NCBI RefSeq assembly: GCF_037975245.1
Contig: NC_092581.1
Coordinates: forward strand, 18,157,303-18,221,302
DNA from: Apostichopus japonicus
Lineage: Eukaryota; Echinodermata; Holothuroidea; Aspidochirotida; Stichopodidae
DNA length: 64,000 bases
Direction: 5' to 3'
The notes below the pieces were generated by a model. It did not search any database. It had not been told where the DNA came from and saw nothing but the letters and a program-made list of their open reading frames with translations. This document shows, piece after piece, positions 44,454 to 56,800 of this stretch (position 1 is the first letter of the stretch; every line of letters begins with the position of its first letter). The translations under genes and the position numbers were made by a program.

Positions 44454-44679
44454 TTATAATTTGATGTCTTTAAGCTGATTCTGAACTGTGTGTAACAATT
44501 TTCTCTGCTTTGGTTGGGAGTATATATCTTCAAAGACACCTACACATGGCTTAGAGGTTGGCATCGCCTCTGTCTCCTGTCTGATGATGGATGGTCGTAT
44601 AATGTCTATTTCCCTTTTGAAGTAGTTATGCATGACAGGAAGAATGCTAGTAGGAGCATGGAAGTCAACAACAAAGTAC
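44454..44679 (-). CDS. MRPS6: MRPS6 terminal exon, unit 2 (apparently orphan)
   Basis: Same exon as in unit 1 with the same acceptor and an open frame. It differs by one extra codon (DIYSQPK versus DIYQPK) and by Val in place of the Glu of PCEG, a residue that human MRPS6 also has. These private changes, and the absence of exons 1 and 2 before unit 3, fit relaxed constraint on a partial gene copy. Confidence 0.8.
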
Positions 44680-44844
44680 CTGCAAGGACAAAGAGATAGC
44701 GAGTGTAAAACATGATTAATAGAACAAAACAATCATGACATTTACTCTCGTTTTAAAATTCTTCATTACATCATTACACTGGTCTAGCTAGCACTGTATA
44801 CTTTGTGTTATATAGAGCATATATATATATGTATGTATGTATTT

Positions 44845-45067
44845 TAGAATTTTAGATCCTCCTGCAAGCAGGAACTCGCGAAGAAGCCATCATTGGCTTA
44901 TGAAAGCCGCACGCTGACCGAAGTCAGTCTCTTACTTAGATTCATATTTTATTATCAATTGTCAACAACTCTGTAACTAAACGACATACATTAATCTTTG
45001 AGTGACTCGAACTCGGGACCTTATGATTGAAGGGCACTGGCGTTAACCACTGATCTAACACTCCCTA
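44845..45067 (-). repeat. tRNA-derived SINE, unit 2
   Basis: Same element and position as 31,975-32,197, with tRNA-like head at 45,067-45,000 on the minus strand. The A-box-like TTAGATCAGTGG is the same as in unit 1. Confidence 0.75.
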
Positions 45068-45082
45068 ATATAGGGCAGAGAG

Positions 45083-47509
45083 CAGGGGCGTATCCAGGAT
45101 TTTCTAACCCGGGGGGCGCGAATTACTATCTAAGCGGAGCGCCACCATCGGTTGGCGCGCAGCGTACAAGAAATTTTCTGGTTTTGATACCACCCAGATC
45201 ACCGGAAATGGCACTTCTCGGGCTTGAAAATGACCAACCAGATGTACACTTTTTGCCTGAGAACCAAGTATTTCCCAATAGTTTTTTTTTCATCCATAAC
45301 CTTTTTGAAGTTTGTCACCAGTCACACATCATGTTCAACCTCATCGCATGTCCTGTGGATCATTGCTTTTGTAGGTGATTCTACGTCGCGGCCCACAATA
45401 TCCGTCAGCCCCACTTTTGAAGGTTTTCAGCCCATTATTTGTTCAGAATTTGAAAATTTACGTTTCTCGTGATTAAACTCAATTCAAAATATACCCATAA
45501 TGTTGCACAAAATTTCATCTATGGACAACCAATATAGAAAAACCCAAGGGCGGCGGAAGCACTTTTAATCTGGGGGGGGGGGGGCACCGACATCAAAGGA
45601 CACTTTGCAGATATTCGATTGGACTGATGCAGCCTTATATTTAGTACCCTTTATAAATCTTTTTGTATTTATCTTATTTGCGTATACACATCATCCCATC
45701 AACGCCCCCCCCCCCCCCTCAAGGAAAATATGCATACTAGCACTGCAATATCCAATGTGCAAATTAGGAAACATGGAACAAGTTTCTTTTGAGACAAAAT
45801 GAGGTGAAATCATGCTAGTTGCTAATGTAGGAATCTTCCGAATTAGAATTTATTTCTTGATAATATCTTATTATTTTTTTCCATTCGAAATAGCTTTGAG
45901 TTTGACCCACAGAAATTCATTAGAAAGTCAGCGGCGTAGCCAGGATTTGCAAAGTTGTATGCACGAGCGGAGCGCCACCATCGGTTGGCGCGGAGCGTGC
46001 AAGAAATTTTTTGGTTTTACAAACCCCTCAGATGGCCGGAAACGGCCCTTCCCGAGTGTTCATTCTGGTTCCCTGGCCTTTTGCTAACTTGAGACACCTA
46101 AATTTTTATGTAGAAAAAGGGCACATTTTTAACCTGAGGAAAAGTGGGGGGCACGTGCCACCTGTGCCCCACGGTTCCGCCGCCCTTGGAAAAACCTCCT
46201 TGAACCCCTAACAGACTGGTCAATATTGCACGAGTAGAGGGACGTGTGATGAAGAATGTGGGTCAGAAATTTTCAAAAATTCAGACACAGTTAATTTCTT
46301 GGTGTAGAAATATTGCAACCTCTTATAACGGCTATTATAAAACTTGGTTGAAGGAAATGAAAAAATAGCAGATATTTCCTTCAACCGAACAATACACACA
46401 TAGGCGTAGGATGCGGGGGGTGGGGGCTGCAGCCCCTAATTCGCCATTACTAATGTAAAAGAGAGTTTTGACATAATTGGACTTCCATGATTTTTCTCCA
46501 TTTACATAAGACATTTTGTTGTTTAAATTAGCATCCCGCGGTATACTGCGCAACTTTCACGGACCGTACGGAACACGATGGCATCTGATGTAATAACCGA
46601 TTCTTGCTTATATGATATTGACATTAACATGTTGGACGCGCGCTTCGCGCGCGAAAATTTTTGGTTATTTTTTTTCGGGCAAGTCGGACAATTTTGAGGG
46701 TGTTCATCCTGGAACGCCATTTTCATGCTCACTGATATGATGTGATATCTGCTGTTTGCTTTACAAATTCGAACAGGCGCGTAGCGAGGAATTTGCCAAG
46801 GAAAGGGCGAAGCCTGTAGGCAAATTATCTAAGCGTAGCGCCCCATTAGTTAGCGCGAAGCGTACAAGCAAATTTTGGCCGAAAATGCCTCCCAGATCGC
46901 TGGAAATGACACTTCCCAGGCCTTGTAAGTTGCATCTAAGCACTTTCTATTTTGAAATTACTAGCGATATCATTAAATAATATGCTGAAGGGGGGGCGGT
47001 CGCCCCCTTCCCGAAATTTGTCATGTTCCCCGACGACACGGTCGAGATCGAGACCAGCCACAGTTGGTTTCATTGCACTGTTCTACAATTGATTAAGGCG
47101 TATATACACACACACGCGTTATGATATACCATATATAGTATATATATAGATCATGAGTAAGAGAAGAAAAATGGAAACGTCAAAAATTGAGTTGTCGGTG
47201 TAAGGGGTAGGGTGAGGCACACGCCTCTTCCGAAATCCTTGATCCGTCACTGGCTACCCTGTGTATGTAATAGGGATCAGCGCTGTAATAATGTCACTGT
47301 TCCTCTTTCTCTTCCCGGTGTCTTGGCGTTTTTCTTTAACTCCCTCCTTTTTTCCTTTTTCTCTCTTTCTTCTTTTTCTTTTCCCTTCCTTCCTCTCCTC
47401 CTCCTCTTTCCCCCCTCTTTTTTCCTTTTTTCTTCTCTTTTTTTTCTCTCCTCTTTTTCTTGCCCGGGGGGCGCGCGCCCCCAACGCCCCCCCCCTGGAT
47501 ACGCACCTG
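45083..47509. mobile_element. 2.4-kb element, ends CAGGNGCGTATCCAGG, target duplication GAGAG (unit 2 only)
   Basis: It starts CAGGGGCGTATCCAGG and ends, inverted, CAGGTGCGTATCCAGG, flanked by GAGAG. Unit 1 has one GAGAG at the empty site (about 32,206). The left part holds a core module (45,126 on). The interior holds a nested hAT-like element (45,545-46,188), a hairpin near 46,347-46,387 and a GC-rich hairpin near 46,637. The right end is the polypyrimidine block. It is related, in reverse orientation, to 54,213-56,429. No transposase is seen. Confidence 0.87.
45545..46188. mobile_element. Nested 644-bp hAT-like element, exact 8-bp duplication GAAAAACC
   Basis: Ends CAAGGGCGGCGGAAGC and, inverted, CAAGGGCGGCGGAACC. 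Both flanks are GAAAAACC. The related element in unit 3 (about 55,975) and the fragment near 59,430 read through without it, giving two empty sites. It contains C and G runs and its own core module (about 45,960-46,055). Confidence 0.88.
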
Positions 47510-48690
47510 GAGAGTGAAACAGTGTTTCTAGTTTGGCGTTTGAAACTCCAAAATTGAATATCATTGATTTCAAACATTTCATTTTTTCATTACGACCCAA
47601 GGTTGTCTATGTAGCAGTAAAAACATTGGAACTTTTTACCATCCCTAATGTTCAGCTAAATAATCCCTAATTGTAAAAAATTGAGAGCCCACACAAGTCC
47701 TACCCATATACACAGGGTACATTGTCATAAAATAACAGCAAATTCATATTTGACATTTTTTCATCCGAATTGGCCATCAATTCTGGTCGGTTGCATCACA
47801 AAACAACTGGCAACCCTAGAGTGAATCTATATTATAAATGGCCATATTGTTGTGTATATAATTGCAATAGCTGTAGATCAGTGTTTTATAAATGCTTACA
47901 ATATCAACAAGGACAGACACTATCATACGAGAGTGTATCATTATGATTGTGTTTTATTTTTCTTATAAGCACTGCATGTGAGACAAAAGAAAGAAAATAG
48001 CTCTTGAAGTTTAAAAAGCATGAATATGAAATGAAGCAATTTACATGATATAAATATTGCCATGAAAATGGTTTCAGATGAACAGAATGCATCTTCCACA
48101 GGTTCATGTACTGTAGTACATATTGAACAGAATGAATTTAAAGTTTAAGCCTTTGTTAAAGCTGATGCCAAGTCTAGGGTTCTGTTCTATTATTATATAT
48201 ATATTACTTTACAAAGATCTTTGCACAATTTTTAAAACAAATAAAAATAACAGAGAATATCTAAAATACGGTTCTTCAATTTTCTTCTTCAATTAATCAA
48301 TTCTTTTCTTCACATTTTCTTCAACAGAGTGTGAAGCCCTGCCATGGGGTCCTGATTGTGTTTTCTCCTGAAACGGAGATACCTCTCGTGACCGCTTCAC
48401 CGGAGTTTGATATGAATGTCATCTCCTTCTGTCAATAGATGGACAATGAACCGACGAGAGAGACGCTGTACATTCATGCTTTCAAATTGATACATAGACG
48501 GATAAGTTTAGTTCACATTCCAGCAGACATATTTACGATCTTAAGATTTCCTATCCAGCAAGTCAAACCTATATGAAGTCAATGATACTCTTAGTCTACA
48601 ATACTATTTCGATATTTCATCACTGTATCTATATTCTTGTGATAATTCGCATATAAAAATCGTCACAGAGTTGTTAATGTTATTAAATTC
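47510..48690. other. Shared tail of unit 2
   Basis: Matches 32,210-33,165 of unit 1, then about 215 bp (48,475-48,690) not found at the end of unit 1. No gene is supported. Confidence 0.5.
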
Positions 48691-50370
48691 TAATTCTAAT
48701 TAACTCTCTGCAGTGAATCCAGGGTTGGACGGGGACATAAATTGCTACCGATGCTGGGGCTTTTTTTCTTTCCATGGGGGGGGGGGGGTTCAAGTAAGAA
48801 CCAATAGCGTGTAATAGATAAAAGGTTAGCAGGGTGTTTTCGATGGGGAAATTTCCTATCGGAGATTAATTATCTTTGGTTTATTCCATTTCCTCGTCAT
48901 ATATTTAGTGATATGATTCCGGGGAATCAAAGGTTTTAGACATTGCAGAACAATTAAAGAATAAAATGTAAATGATTCCATGTAAGCTGCGAATAGTCAT
49001 ATATTTCTTTGGTATTTATTTATCATTATATATATGCTACATAACAAACTATTAATATTTTAATAAAGAGTAAACAACAATTAGGAAGAAAGAAAGAGAG
49101 GAAACAAGAGGTACATCTCATCGCCAACAAACCATTTAGGAGTAGTTTTGTACCCCAAATTGAGCCAAAAATATACATTTGACCTTTAACCACGTGACAA
49201 AATTCACAAATTTGACCTTTGGTTCGGGGGGGGGGGGTACCTTCCCACCAAGTTTGAAGAAACGTGGCCCAGTCGTCTAGGAGTTTTTGACACAAAATTG
49301 GACACACAACGACACCTCTACCACTCCCCCCCACCACACACACGTTTTGACCCCTCCCTCAGTCATGGACTTCCGGTCACCGTGGGGTACCCCACCATTG
49401 GTCGTTTCAGCAATAAAAGTCAACATCCAAAAACGTACAAAACTAAGGTCATCAGTTTTGCTTTATATATATGCAATTAGTTGCTCATGATATTTGTTAT
49501 AAAATAATACATTTTGCTGAAGGATTCATACACTAACGCTAACCCCTAAGACCCTAACCTTTTGATAACCCACTAGAATGTAATAACATTGACTCTAGAC
49601 GTTTAGACAGTAGGTGAACTTAGATATTAGGTAAGGGACATTGCACACTAGTTTCTGCTCGCTAAAATGACACTGACACTAAACATTTCATGTTCCATGT
49701 ACTCATGTTTATTCATTGTTATTGTTCACCATTAGAGTTCACCATTAGAGTCACATCTGCCCCCTTGTCATTATTATTAGTTGTTGCATGCCCAACATTT
49801 AAATCTAGCGGTCGCACTTTCTTTGTATCATATTTTGTACTTTCCGTTCCACTAACAAGTATTGCTGAAGGAGATCGGTGAGGGACCGAAATTCCAATTT
49901 ATTTTCTAATGCAGTACTCCTTATTTGTCAATTTAGAGTCATATCTCATTTCTGACTTTGTTAAGTTCAATTTCACTTCTTTTGGGGTCGCGTGTACCGA
50001 GTAACGGCTATAAATGAACATCTAATTTACAAATGGTTTCGAGGTAAACAAACACGTGCTGGCCTTTCAGCATTACACGGTGGCTTACGGGGTCATTGCA
50101 AGAAAACATGTACAAGAAAATGTTTTATTTATAACTATCAGGGCTAAAAGTAATCCCTCCCATAAACTCTTGATTGAATAAAACTAACATATACCAAACA
50201 CATATAGAACATTATATTGGCTACAACATATATCTAAGGTGTGTTTTATCAAATCAACCCCCTTACAGCTATCCCTTTGACCACGTCCACCTACATACTC
50301 CGCTTACCAACATAAAAATATTCGTCGTGCATTAAAATATATTAATTAGGAAGTACGTAAGTATATGTGT
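48691..50370. other. Unit 3 start, non-coding
   Basis: Near-identical to unit 2 (33,190-34,870), with shorter G and C runs near 49,226 and 49,325. A 63-codon ORF at 49,690 is identical to that of unit 2; no domain is recognised. Confidence 0.5.
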
Positions 50371-50526
50371 ATTAACTGTTCCCTTTCAGGGGCAATGGTG
50401 ATGCACACCCGACGATGATCACACAGTCACAGTCCCGATGCAAGGGGACTGGGGTTGAGAGCGGATCAGTCGTTCGGTAGTTTGGTTTTCGTGCCCAGGT
50501 TCTTTCCTGGGCGACTTTTTCTTAAA

Positions 50527-50610
50527 AAGTATATGACTCGCACGTGCGCTCGGATGTCGAGCACGAGTGCACGTGTGGGTATAGCGGTTGCGCACGTATG
50601 GATACCACGT
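50527..50610. repeat. Left inverted-repeat arm beside transporter copy 3
   Basis: AAGTATATGACTCGCACGTG through GGATACCACGT; mirrored at about 52,544-52,628. Confidence 0.8.
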
Positions 50611-51201
50611 AAATTCAGATGACCAGTTCTTATCGATGCCCTGTCCTTTGTCAGTGATCCGTCTTATCACCACCAAAGAGATACGAACAAAATACGTACT
50701 TACGCAAACAATTTGACTTTTTATTATTATGATAATGACTGGGAAATTTAGACAATGGAAGAGATCCAAAAAATGTATGGCTTGAACGGGATTCGAAGCA
50801 GCGACGTCTGGATTACAATGTTGTACGGTTCTGTGGTTTCTGGCTGTCACCCCCAACTAAGAAATTGCTATATTGAGATCACCATCAACTAAGGGCTGGA
50901 TTGCTTAGAAGAGCGCTGGGTTTGTAATCCAGTGGTTCAAATCACGTTCTAGCCATAAATTCCTTTGTCCTTTCCAAATTTGACGTTTGGTATCTTGACA
51001 TTCTGGCCAGGGACATAGACCTGCAAAATCAAATGAAAACATGGAAGTAAAATAATGGAATACAATTGTCCTCTGGTCACGTAATCCTAATAACTTTACT
51101 GTCGAAAAGAAGCTTTTTACAATGACGAGAAACGTGTTACACTGGCAACATTTATCATGTTTAGTGGTCATTTCTATGCCAAATTGAAGTTATTTGACCA
51201 A

Positions 51202-52227
51202 TCATTCTGACGAAGTTGAACAACAGACAATTCTACTGAGGAGACTTTTTTCCCTGCACCGAGAGTGACTATTTTCTAATAAACTGGCATCCTCGTCGTT
51301 ATTGCCTTTATTTTCCTCACTATGTGTAATTATAATTCCGAGACAAGATATGATAATAAAGAACAAAGCAACACAGATTTGCCAAGACAATTGTTTTTCT
51401 AACAGAAGGTATTCTCCGAAATACGTTATTATAACGTCAGATAATAATATCGTTGTCACCACGCTTGGGTTCTCTTTCGTCACAGCGAAAAATTCAAATG
51501 CCAGCCCTCCGGATAAAGAGATTCCCGTTAGTACCATCACAAGAACATCTCGGTTATCCCCAAGAATACCCCAAGATTTGGAGAGCGTTGTTGGTAGCAA
51601 CGACACGATGAGGTACTGTATGGCATAAGATGTTATCATTATGCTGTAGTCGATTTCATTCTCTGACAGTTTGCGAGCAATCACTATGGAGGCAGCGGAT
51701 GCTAAGGCACTGAATAAACCACAGATTACTCCAAAAATAGATTGCGGAATTATTAGTTCTGTATCTCCCTTCTCTTCCTCTTGGCGTCTGTTGAAAATAT
51801 TTGTAGAGAGAACAAAGACAGCAGCTATCGCAGAACCTGCGAATAGTGGATCCGTCCATCTGAACGCATTTTGAAGAAAGATGGCGCTGAAAATGATAAC
51901 GAAGATAGGTTCTGTATAAAATATCAAATTTCCATCTCCGGGTCCTAAGTTGAAAACAGCAAGTACAAAGAGGGTGTGCCCTATAGCAGCAGTAAACCCG
52001 AAAGCTAAAACAGGTAAAGTTGTTAGACCTAAATTGAAGGTAGGACGCCTGCATAACGTGAAGATGGAAACGCACAGAGTTAATGCGAAAGCAGAAACAG
52101 TGATGGTAAAATACCGATTTGGCTGACAACTAAACCTAGCAAGTAAAATATTTTCAGCGGAAAAGCTAAAAGCAGCTGCGATCGCTGAGGAGATTCCAAC
52201 GATACGGTCTAGTGCGGACTGCTTCAT
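51202..52227 (-). CDS. SLC35G/EamA-type drug/metabolite transporter, copy 3
   Basis: Full-length 341-residue copy of the ten-span transporter. Private differences include S4, N37, F56, T69 and GDNRD in the loop before span 8. From residue 87 on it mostly matches copy 2. As in the other copies, an ATG a few bases downstream of an upstream stop starts the frame and the C-terminus ends in a Cys-Cys-Ser-rich tail. There are no introns or disabling changes. Confidence 0.85.
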   Translation of the reverse strand: MKQSALDRIVGISSAIAAAFSFSAENILLARFSCQPNRYFTITVSAFALTLCVSIFTLCRRPTFNLGLTTLPVLAFGFTAAIGHTLFVLAVFNLGPGDGNLIFYTEPIFVIIFSAIFLQNAFRWTDPLFAGSAIAAVFVLSTNIFNRRQEEEKGDTELIIPQSIFGVICGLFSALASAASIVIARKLSENEIDYSIMITSYAIQYLIVSLLPTTLSKSWGILGDNRDVLVMVLTGISLSGGLAFEFFAVTKENPSVVTTILLSDVIITYFGEYLLLEKQLSWQICVALFFIIISCLGIIITHSEENKGNNDEDASLLENSHSRCREKSLLSRIVCCSTSSE

Positions 52228-52543
52228 GATGATAGTAAGATATGATTCTTAGTCGAAATATGTGTCAAGACTGAACCATCGGACTATGAAGACGTTAAAA
52301 TTTATAAAGTCAGGTAGCAGGTTCATGAGTATAAAGCACGTTTTACTCCGTACCGTACGGACCGTACGAGTCGTAAAATCATTAGATTGCTACAAGCTAA
52401 CTGCCCTGATCGTAAATGCGGGCAGCGGGATACATTGAGTTTACATCTACATAAACATATACACACCCACACAAATATATATTTATATACATATATATGT
52501 CATAAAAATTATATATATAATTGAAATAAATGTATATAACCTT

Positions 52544-52628
52544 GTTTCCATACGTGCGTAACCGCTATACCCATACGTGCACTCGCCGTGCGCGTCATCC
52601 GAGCGTACGTGCGAGTCATATTTACTTA
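52544..52628. repeat. Right inverted-repeat arm beside transporter copy 3
   Basis: The most complete right arm: GTTTCCATACGTGCGTAACC ... CATCCGAGCGTACGTGCGAG, then TCATATTTACTT. It pairs with 50,527-50,610 over about 80 bp, allowing small gaps. Confidence 0.8.
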
Positions 52629-53327
52629 AAAGCACGCATAATGCATAATTTTGTCTATTTGTTGTTATATTGTTGCCTTCCAACAAGGCCATGTAGCACC
52701 TAGTTAATGGACTCTAATTCAAAATAAGATGTAAGACTTACTATATGTAGAGTTTTGTCCTACCACCAAGCACTCCAAACAACTTTGCTTTTGTTATGTT
52801 GAAAGTCCAAGATTGAAGTTCGGTCCTCATTTGACAAAATATTTACAGCCTTGCAAATAGTATCATACTAATGTGAAGTTAACTTTGCCTCTCGATTAAT
52901 GTTGAAAATTTTAATCATTCAAATCAGAGTGAATCTTGCATATGCCGTGGCCGGTTAATGTTCAAATCACACGAGAAACTATGTCACCTTTGTTGCGGCA
53001 AACATTACAGAAAGAAGTGTTCCCGACAGACACGCTTAGAATACAATTAATACAGGTCTTGTTCAACTATATGTGGCAATTTGGAAGGTTGGTATATTAA
53101 TGTATCTGACTCCGTATAACAAACAGTTCATGAAAAGCAGTATAACATAACTTGTGCTGTGAATTGAATGTTACCAAGTATTTGTGTACTTTCTGTGTTC
53201 TATGGAATTTAAATATTTAGTTAAGATATTGCAAACATGTTTTTTTCCAAAGAAGCCAAGCCAACACCCTGCATAATCAGTGGTTATTGACAATAGTTAT
53301 CTTGCTAATACTGCGAAACATGCAACG

Positions 53328-53548
53328 TCAATGACACTCTATAGTTATTTGTCACGTTTTTAACAGCTTATCTTGTGTGACCTGTGTAATAATGATCCAA
53401 TATCAGTGTGTGTTATTTGATGATCATTTTTCCAAATATGTTTTAGTAACATGTGTATTTGAAGCCTAAACAGGCATGGTTCTATGAGGGGTCGGTTAGG
53501 GGTGACCCACCGCCCCCCCCCCAACCTCTCTAAACTACTTTTTTTGTT
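53328..53548. mobile_element. 220-bp insertion in unit 3
   Basis: Units 1 and 2 read GCAACGTGGTATAAATTAG; unit 3 has about 220 bp inserted after GCAACGT, resuming at GTATAAATTAG. It includes a C run and no ORF. No clear terminal repeat or target duplication is seen. Confidence 0.6.
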
Positions 53549-53880
53549 TGTATAAATTAGTTAGCAATATATAAGTAGGTCATAAAAAAAGCATATAACA
53601 TATTCTCTATGGAAAAATGGTATGAATCTTGCAAGTTGCAATGCAGAATAATTCCTGTATAAGGAATATTATATATGCATTTGTGTGTTAACAGCATTAA
53701 ATGAGGCTGAGGAAGTCATGTGACTCTTACCGGACCCTAATTGAAAAGGATTTTGGAGTTCCTCATAAAACATTCAATTATGATTTAACTGCAGTGGAAA
53801 GCAGTGGTATTTAAGTTATGGGTAACCAAATATTAAGGTGCTGGTTTAGTTTAGTACTATGCGTGAGAATTGCTTCTCGC

Positions 53881-56800
53881 GACCGCCGCCCCTTCCCCTT
53901 AAGCATATTTTTTTGTACGTTTTTGTGCTAATAATTTCAAATAGAAAATGCTTAGATGCAACTTGTAAGGCCTGGGAAGTGCCATTTCCAGCGATCCGGG
54001 ATGCATTTTCGGGCCACAATTGTCTTGTACACTTCGCGCCAACTATGGTGGCGCCACGCTTAGATAGTTTCCAATGCCGAATCTACGGCTCTCATAATAT
54101 GCCTACTGGTTCGCCCCTCCCTTGGCAAATTCCTCGCTACGCGCCTGTTCGATGCAACACTGCCATCCAGAGATTAAATGTTATACACTCCGAACTGAAT
54201 GCTAATTGTTACCAGGTGCGTATCCAGGGGGGGGGGAGCGTTGGGGGCGCGCGCCCCCCGGGTAAGAAAAAGAGGAGAGAAAAAAAAGAGAAGAAAAAAG
54301 GAAAAAAGAGGGGGAAAAAGAGGAGGAGGAGAGGAAGGAAGGGAAAAGAAAAAGAAGAAAGAGAGAAAAAGGAGAAAAGGAGGGAGTAAAAGAAAAACGC
54401 GAAGACACCGGGGAGAGAAAGAGGAACAGTGACATCATTACAGCGCTGAAGGGTAGCCAGTGACGGATCAATGATTTCGTAAAAGTGTGACTCACCCTAC
54501 CCCTTACACCGACAACTCCATTTTTTGACGTTTCCATTTTCCTCTCTCACTAATGATCTATATATGTACTATATATGGTCTATCATAACGCGTGTGTAGA
54601 ATTGTGCTATGAAACCAACTGTGACTGGTCTCGAACTCGACCGTGTCGTCGGGGAACATGACGCATTTTGGGATGGGGGCGACCGCCCGCCCGCCCCCTC
54701 CCCATTCAGCATTTTTAAATGATATCGCTAAGTAATTTCAAAATAGAAAGTGCTTAGAGGCAACTTACAAGGCCTGGGAAGTGTCATTTCCAGCGATCTG
54801 CGAGACATTTTTGGCCAAACTTTGCTTGTACGCTTCGCGCTATATAACAAATGGTCCTGGGTAGTGCCATTTCCAGCGATCTGGGAGGCATTTTACGGCC
54901 AAAATTTTCTTGTTCGCTTCGCGCCAACCTATGGTGGCGCTACGCTTAGATAATTTGCCTACAGGCTTCGCTCCTCCCTTGGCAAATTCCTCGCTACGCG
55001 CCTGTTCGAGTTTGTAACGCAAACAGCAGATATCACATCATATCAGTGAGCATGAAAATGGCGTTCCAGGATGAAAAGCCTCAAAACTGTCCGACTTGCC
55101 TGAAAAAATAACCAAAAATTTTCGCGCGCGAAGCGCGCGCTCAACGTGTTCATGCCAATATCATATAAGCAAGCATCGGTTATTACATCGCATGCAATCA
55201 TGTACCGTACGGTCCGTTCAAATTGCGCAGTATTTCGCGGGATGCCCATCTAAACAACGACATGTCTCATGTAGATGTATAAAAAGCATGGAGGTCCAAT
55301 TATGTCAAAACTCTCTTTTACATTAGTAATGGCGAATTAGGGGCTGCACCCCCGCCGCGCAGTGGCGGAGCGTCCATACGGTCGGGGGGGGGGGTGCCCC
55401 CCCCTGACGGACTCAAATGGACTGCTGGCGCCTTTTTCAGCTCTTTACCACTTTTTACTTATTCCTGATTATTGACTTTTTTATTGCGCTCTCATCTACT
55501 TATTGACATTTGTCACATTTTGTTGGTGTAATTTCGCGATGACACCTTATTCTTCGTTTATCTGCAAATTAGCCAGGCCCGGAAAGGGTCATTTCCGGCG
55601 ATCTAGGGAATATCTTTATTCAAAAATTTTCTTTACGCTACGCGCCAACCAGTGGTGGCGCTCCGCTTAGATAGTGTCGAAAGCGCTCCTACAGACCATT
55701 CTCGCCACTCCTGACCAATACCCCTAGCTCCGCCACTGCCGCCGCGCCTCCTACGCCTATGTGTGTAGTGTTCGGTTGAAGGAAATATCTGCTATTTTTT
55801 CATTTCCTTCAACCAAGTTTTATAATAGCCGTTATAAGAGGTTGCAATGTTTGTACACCAATAAATTAACTCTGTCTGAATTTTCCAAAATTTCTGACCA
55901 ACATTCTGCAGCACACATCCCTCTACTCGTGCAATTTTCACCGGTCTGTTAGGGGTTCAAGGAAGTTTTACTATATTGGTTGTCCATAGATGAAATTTTG
56001 TACAACATTATGGGTATGTTTTCAAGTGAGTTTATTTACGAGAAATGTGAATTTTCAAATTCTGAACAAATATGGGGCTTAAAACCTTGAAAAGTGGGGC
56101 TGACGGGTATTGTGGGCCGCGACGTAGAATCACCTAGCTACAAAAGCAAAGACCCACAGGAGATGCCATCAGGTCGAACATGATGTGTGCCGGGTTGACA
56201 AACTTCAAAAAGGTTATGGATGGAAAAAAAACTATTAGGAAATACCTGGTTCTCAGACAAAAAGTGTACATCTGGTTGGTCATTTCAAGCCCGAGAAGTG
56301 CCGTTTCCGGTGATCTGGGGGGTTTCAAAACAAGAAATTTTCTTGTACGCTGCGCGCCAACCGATGGTGGCGCTCCGCTTAGATAGTAATTCGCGCCCCC
56401 CGGGTTTGAAAATCCTGGATACGCGCCTGGTTACCCCAAACTTAGTACAATGAATCTAAAAATAAATTCCGCATGCGATTGGAGAATTCGGCACATCTCC
56501 TGTGAATATCATGTAGTGGATCCAAAGGCGTATCATGGCGGGGGGGGGGGGGGCGGACGCACCCATTACTTCTTGAGATTGTTCCCATCTGCATGAAAAC
56601 GCGCGCCCCACAACCCTACGCCCCACCCTTCTAATGGCTTCCCGATGGGTTACTACGTTCGCCAGTAGTACCAAGACGTTGACAAAATCCGAGAACACAT
56701 GTACCACTTCATCGCTAACAAGTGATCGGGATTTGCATTAGTGACGTCCTGAGGTCGTGGACTGATGACTTACATGGATTGTGACCACACCCGATTTTGC

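Larger units (their letters stand above)
33190..48690. repeat. Tandem array unit 2 (about 15.5 kb)
   Basis: The order is the same as in unit 1: transporter 35,701-36,726, MRPS6 exon 3 at 44,454-44,679. Left of the transporter it matches unit 3 almost base for base. From inside the gene to about 39,230 it shares unit 1's insertions. It has two large private insertions (41,549-43,420; 45,083-47,509). Its last 220 bp (from about 48,475) are absent from unit 1's end. Confidence 0.9.
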
